NCBI GenBank assembly: GCA_025934615.1
Contig: JAICXS010000001.1
Span: 1-38,547 of the forward strand
Length of the DNA: 38,547 nucleotides
From: Nitrospiraceae bacterium
GTDB lineage: Bacteria > Nitrospirota > Nitrospiria > Nitrospirales > Nitrospiraceae
Direction of reading: 5' to 3'
Below are positions 38,444 through 38,547 of the stretch, in pieces. The stretch's first letter is position 1. Every line of letters begins with the position of its first letter. Under the pieces are notes generated by a model that saw only the letters and a list, made by a program, of their open reading frames with translations, had not been told where the DNA came from and did no database searches. The translations under genes and the position numbers were made by a program.

Positions 38444-38547
38444 CGATGGCAAAACTACCTCGACACGGATCAGAACATTTACAGTTTACACGCTCAGAAA
38501 TATTGGGATGACGGACGCGGACCAAGAATTGAAGTGAGCTTGGAGGA
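38407..38547. repeat. Right copy of the 141-bp terminal overlap
   Basis: Exact copy of bases 1-141. Only one copy should be kept when the circle is closed. The end of the HNH gene (to 38443) and the RusA remnant (38459 onwards) both lie in this overlap, so they are also present at the left end. Confidence 0.95.

Noticed and set aside
38459..38547. Short frame starting MAKLPRHG just after the HNH gene (38444 on)
   Set aside because: It resembles the first codons of the replication gene for only five residues and ends after about 21; chance or a junction scar is likelier.

Overview
The window is a complete temperate-phage genome closed into a circle. Bases 1-141 recur exactly at 38407-38547, so the unit is 38,406 bp. 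An exact 141-base overlap is what a de Bruijn assembly with k=141 leaves on a circular contig, so I read it as an assembly join rather than a biological terminal repeat. The virion genes follow the order and sizes of the P22 group of short-tailed phages: terminase, portal, scaffold, coat, gp4-like adaptor, gp10-like stabiliser, then three ejection proteins the size of P22 gp7, gp20 and gp16. The host is very probably Gram-negative (Sec signal peptides, a GH24 lysozyme, spanin-like genes). I cannot name the host genus.

Layout on the circle. (a) 29781-32144, minus strand: a tiny membrane peptide, a tyrosine integrase with an attP beside it, an AT-hook-like protein, an open frame interrupted by a 13-G tract, and a ribbon-helix-helix (RHH) protein. 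(b) 32145-32249: divergent control region. (c) 32250 onwards, plus strand: early operon with a second RHH protein, an excisionase-like helix-turn-helix protein, a run of very small zinc-motif proteins, then a recombination module (coiled-coil protein, PD-(D/E)XK nuclease, putative annealing protein, RusA), four genes ending in an HNH endonuclease, then across the join a Cro-like protein, an orphan DNA methyltransferase, a DUF1376 replication protein and small regulators to about 3.6 kb. (d) 3520-24385: packaging, head, adaptor, ejection and tail-collar genes. (e) 24382-28343: three large tail-region proteins with Sec signal peptides. (f) 28360-29784: lysis genes, closed by a terminator at 29899-29937.

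How the parts work together. The two RHH proteins around 32.2 kb probably form the lysogeny switch. Integrase acts on an attP that carries the 5' half of a tRNA-Arg gene flanked by paired 19-bp arm repeats. The early operon makes replication and recombination proteins. The late operon packages DNA, builds a P22-like virion and lyses the cell.

The most unusual points are: an attP holding the 5' rather than the 3' half of a tRNA; two promoters with identical geometry (TTGACA, 17 bp, TATA-type -10, 6 bp, ATG), pointing to leaderless messages; small-gene cassettes bounded by duplicated ends of a neighbouring core gene (three places); a G-tract that could switch a small gene on and off; a long overprinted pair at the terminase small subunit; and a structured, internally repeated leader ahead of the coat gene.
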